Below are positions 61,768-64,000 of a stretch of 64,000 nucleotides of DNA, in pieces (the stretch's first letter is position 1; every line of letters begins with the position of its first letter). Both the position numbers and the translations under genes were made by a program. The DNA comes from Pseudorhodoplanes sp. Its GTDB lineage: Bacteria; Pseudomonadota; Alphaproteobacteria; Rhizobiales; Xanthobacteraceae. The notes below the pieces were generated by a model. That model had not been told where the DNA came from, made no database searches, and saw only the letters and a list, made by a program, of their open reading frames with translations. The stretch covers positions 123,547-187,546 of the forward strand of contig JALHOD010000006.1 of NCBI GenBank assembly GCA_022843165.1, written 5' to 3'.

Positions 61768-62769
61768 TTACGGGCGAACCGCCACGGCGGCACCGTTTTC
61801 GAGCCCCATGAGAAGTGCGAAGCTGCCGGACGAGTTTTTTATCGTCGCAATTTCCGTCGTGATCCGCGCGGGGACCTTCAAGCGCGCAATTTCCCGCGGC
61901 ATCGGCTTGAAGGCAATGATGCGCAGTGCGCGGCGATCGAACGACGGAATGGCCAAATCCGGCGTGCCGTCTCCGTCGAAATCAGCCGTTGCGCTCATGC
62001 GCAAGACCCGCGAACCGATGGCATGATTGGATGTGTCCGGAACCTGGAATTTTCTGACCAGCGTGCCGTTCTGCCATGACCAAAGCTCCAGCCGTCCCAC
62101 TGCGTGTGGCATCATGACGGCCGCAATGTCGATGTAGCCATCGCCGTCGTAGTCGGCAACGCCGGCCGGATTGAGCCAGCGATTCGGAATCCCGATCGGC
62201 GGCGTTTCGGCCAGAATTTGCAGGGTTTTGTCCCGCTCTCCAATGACGGCAAGGCTCGATCCGCGCGCAAGATAGGACTTGACGACAATGACGTGATCCT
62301 TGCCGCCACTCTCCAATTGAACGATCCGGGGCTCAAGGTCCTCGAACACCGCATCTTGACCTGCGGTTAACTCGACCCGCCCAAGCTCCGGATTTTCGAG
62401 GATAATCTGTCCTGACTCGATGGCATCGCCGAGAACGGCATGGGCATAGCGGGTGGTCGGTTCGGCCAGCCACGCGCGCCGGATGTTGCGATTGCCTCTG
62501 GAGATGCGCCCGTCGGGCAGACCGTTCGGCGGGGTGGCCTCACGCTGGGGCGCTTCGCCCGGCGCAAGGGAAATTGCTCCGTTGTGAAGGATGGGCGAGG
62601 ACCATGTCTCGCCGATGCGGACCCTTATATTTCCGTGATGGTCCTCGATCGCCGTGACGAGCCCAGGGGTGGCGACGGTTTGTATGCGAAGCTGCTGGGC
62701 TTGGGCGGCGTAACTTGCGCTCCATATGCTTGCAGCGGCCAGGGCCAATGTAGGCAGAAGTGCAGTCAC
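61768..62769 (-). CDS. Exported FG-GAP/VCBS repeat protein
   Basis: A protein of 333 residues starting at GTG 62769 with a signal peptide (TALLPTLALAAASIWSASYA, cleaved after about AAQA). The later half carries Ca2+-binding FG-GAP-type loops ADYDGDGYIDIAAV and ADFDGDGTPDLAIP in beta-propeller-like strands (GRLELWSWQNGTLVRKFQVP). The N-terminal half may add blades without the calcium loops. Role unknown; possibly periplasmic binding. The start overlaps the SDR stop by four bases (GTGA), so translation is coupled to a cytoplasmic dehydrogenase, an unusual pairing. Confidence 0.85.
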   Translation of the reverse strand: MTALLPTLALAAASIWSASYAAQAQQLRIQTVATPGLVTAIEDHHGNIRVRIGETWSSPILHNGAISLAPGEAPQREATPPNGLPDGRISRGNRNIRRAWLAEPTTRYAHAVLGDAIESGQIILENPELGRVELTAGQDAVFEDLEPRIVQLESGGKDHVIVVKSYLARGSSLAVIGERDKTLQILAETPPIGIPNRWLNPAGVADYDGDGYIDIAAVMMPHAVGRLELWSWQNGTLVRKFQVPDTSNHAIGSRVLRMSATADFDGDGTPDLAIPSFDRRALRIIAFKPMPREIARLKVPARITTEIATIKNSSGSFALLMGLENGAAVAVRP

Positions 62770-63521
62770 ACGTGCTGGCCGCCATTGATGTGGATTTCGG
62801 CGCCGTTCACATAGGACGCCGTATCGGTGCACAGCACATAGATAATCTTGGCGACTTCGTCCGGCGTTCCCAGCCGGTGCAGCGGAATCTGCTGCTCCAC
62901 GATCTTTTCGGTTCCCGGCGAGAGAATGGAGGTGTCGATCTCGCCCGGCGCGATCGCGTTGACGCGAATGCCCACGGCGCCGAAATCCGACGCCATCTCG
63001 CGCGTGAGCGACGCGAGCGCCGCCTTCGACGTGGCATAGGCCGCGCCGGCAAAGGGATGCACGCGAGAGCCCGCGATCGAGGTGACGTTCACCACCGATC
63101 CATGCGCGGCTTTCAGCTGGTCGATCAGTCCGCGCGCCAGCATGATCGGGCCGAAGAAGTTCACGTTGAACACGTGCTGCCAGACGTCGATGGTCGTCTC
63201 GATCGAACTCAGGCGTTTGCCGCCTTCGGCTTTCGGCGAGATCGCGGCATTGTTGACCAGGGCGTGAAGCTGTCCGTCGGGCAGCCGGTTCTTGATCTCG
63301 GCGATGGCGTCCACGGTGTTCTGCGGGCTGGACAGGTCGACCTGGATGTGGTCCTCCGGTCCCATCTCCCAAGGACAGTTTTCGGGAAAGGCGTGGCGCG
63401 AACAGGTGATGACGCGCCAGCCGGCGGCGGAAAAGCGTTTCACCGTCGCATGCCCGATGCCGCGGCTGGCTCCGGTCAGCAACAGAATGCGGCGTGGCTG
63501 ATTGTCTTGCGATTGCGGCAT
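62766..63521 (-). CDS. SDR family oxidoreductase
   Basis: A classical short-chain dehydrogenase of 251 residues. The cofactor motif LLLTGASRGIGHATVKRF is near the start; NNAAIS is the structural motif and the catalytic Ser-Tyr-Lys lies in SIAGS and AYATSKAAL. DLSSPQNTVDAI suggests Asp coordination of the adenine, and the SRH after ITC suggests NADP(H) preference. The substrate is unknown. It lies 16 bases behind pdxH in the same direction, so pdxH-SDR-FG-GAP may form an operon. Confidence 0.93.
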   Translation of the reverse strand: MPQSQDNQPRRILLLTGASRGIGHATVKRFSAAGWRVITCSRHAFPENCPWEMGPEDHIQVDLSSPQNTVDAIAEIKNRLPDGQLHALVNNAAISPKAEGGKRLSSIETTIDVWQHVFNVNFFGPIMLARGLIDQLKAAHGSVVNVTSIAGSRVHPFAGAAYATSKAALASLTREMASDFGAVGIRVNAIAPGEIDTSILSPGTEKIVEQQIPLHRLGTPDEVAKIIYVLCTDTASYVNGAEIHINGGQHV

Positions 63522-63537
63522 GGGTCACTCTAGCGGG

Positions 63538-64000
63538 TCACGGATAGAGCCGTGTCTTCGTCCATGCGCCGTCCGGCTTGCCGCGCTGGAACTCGATACG
63601 ATCATGCAACCGGTAGGGGCGGTCGTGCCAGAATTCGAACGTCAAGGGAATGATCCTGAAGCCCGACCAATACGGCGGACGCGGGATCGCCCCGACCGGA
63701 TATCTGGCCGTATAGGTCGCGACCGCCTTTTCGAACGCGAGCCGGCTTTCCAGCGGCGACGATTGCTTGCTGGCCCAGGCGCCGATCTGGGCGAGGCGGG
63801 GGCGGGTCGCGAAATAGGCGTCGGCCTCGGCATCGGTGACACGCTCGACCGGGCCGCGCACGCGGACCTGCCGGCGCAGGGATTTCCAATGGAACAGCAG
63901 GGCGGCTTTCGGATCGGCGGCCAGTTCCTGAGCTTTTTGGCTGCCCAGATTGGTGTAGAAAACGAAGCCTTGGGCGTCGAAGCCCTTCATCAGGACCATC
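63538..64000 (-). CDS. pdxH: Pyridoxine/pyridoxamine 5'-phosphate oxidase, C-terminal part
   Basis: About 154 residues of PdxH, an FMN enzyme that makes pyridoxal 5'-phosphate. Visible are [39 protein letters not shown] (FMN and PLP phosphate contacts), [27 protein letters not shown] and the closing [10 protein letters not shown]. The N-terminal ~60 residues lie outside the window. All visible active-site Arg and His residues (RLHDR) are present. Confidence 0.95.
   Translation of the reverse strand, partial: MVLMKGFDAQGFVFYTNLGSQKAQELAADPKAALLFHWKSLRRQVRVRGPVERVTDAEADAYFATRPRLAQIGAWASKQSSPLESRLAFEKAVATYTARYPVGAIPRPPYWSGFRIIPLTFEFWHDRPYRLHDRIEFQRGKPDGAWTKTRLYP

Overview
The window is GC-rich (roughly 63-65% by eye) and looks like chromosomal DNA of an alphaproteobacterium of the order Hyphomicrobiales, in the Bradyrhizobium / Rhodopseudomonas / Xanthobacteraceae (Pseudolabrys-like) neighbourhood. 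The reasons are the glyS-ppdK neighbourhood, a rhizobial-type chemotaxis operon (CheD, CheT-like and STAS/CheS-like proteins), a NadQ-type NAD regulator, DUF2336 and TIGR02301 proteins, two TAXI-type TRAP transporters, and hairpin repeats typical of these genomes. The genus is an inference. No phage, insertion sequence, plasmid, rRNA or CRISPR locus is visible.

Layout. 1-4.3 kb: the end of glyS with a strong terminator, a frameshifted DUF559 endonuclease-like gene between two inverted copies of a hairpin repeat, two tiny membrane proteins, and ppdK. 4.1-9.3 kb: a PAS/methyl-accepting chemotaxis protein, then TRAP transporter 1 (fused permease followed by receptor). 9.5-13.6 kb: a SleB-like cell wall hydrolase facing nadA-nadC, which has a palindromic operator over its promoter. 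13.8-17.9 kb: two tandem MFS paralogues, an AcuI-like reductase and a small secreted protein. 17.9-22.1 kb: a compact minus-strand operon ygfZ-tag-HD hydrolase-phosphatase-nadQ-thioesterase. 22.2-30.8 kb: dihydroorotase, a double receiver protein, small proteins, NUDIX, SRAP, two flavoenzymes and Sua5, followed by tRNA-Pro(CGG) with its own promoter.

31.3-39.9 kb is the most distinctive region, a chemotaxis operon cheW-cheR-cheD-cheB-[STAS+CheY]-cheA-cheY-cheT-like. It is followed on the other strand by an unknown protein and by a receiver whose C-terminus resembles the CheY-binding N-terminal peptide of FliM. No flagellar gene and no receptor lies beside it; the only receptor-like protein in the window is about 26 kb away.

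40.3-44.9 kb: TRAP transporter 2 (receptor, terminator, permease) and a sugar-acid/dihydroxy-acid dehydratase. 44.9-47.3 kb: two paralogous DUF2336 proteins. 47.6-55.1 kb: ACT protein, UPF0210 protein, metallo-beta-lactamase-fold hydrolase, DUF1499, M48 peptidase, DUF898 and an acyl-CoA ligase. 55.3-64 kb: an EEP-family nuclease/phosphatase, a SolA-like oxidase, extensin-like protein, Tat-exported phosphoesterase, L,D-transpeptidase lipoprotein, a small protein, CorA, an FG-GAP protein coupled to an SDR, and the end of pdxH.

Working together: nadA-nadC (NAD synthesis) and nadQ (its likely regulator) lie 5 kb apart, so the operator at 13511-13537 is a testable regulatory link. The chemotaxis operon encodes a complete CheA/CheW/CheR/CheB/CheD core plus several devices that would shape CheY signal termination: a STAS-CheY fusion, a CheZ-like DxxxQ protein and a FliM-mimic receiver. 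All calls come from reading the sequence; no database search was run.
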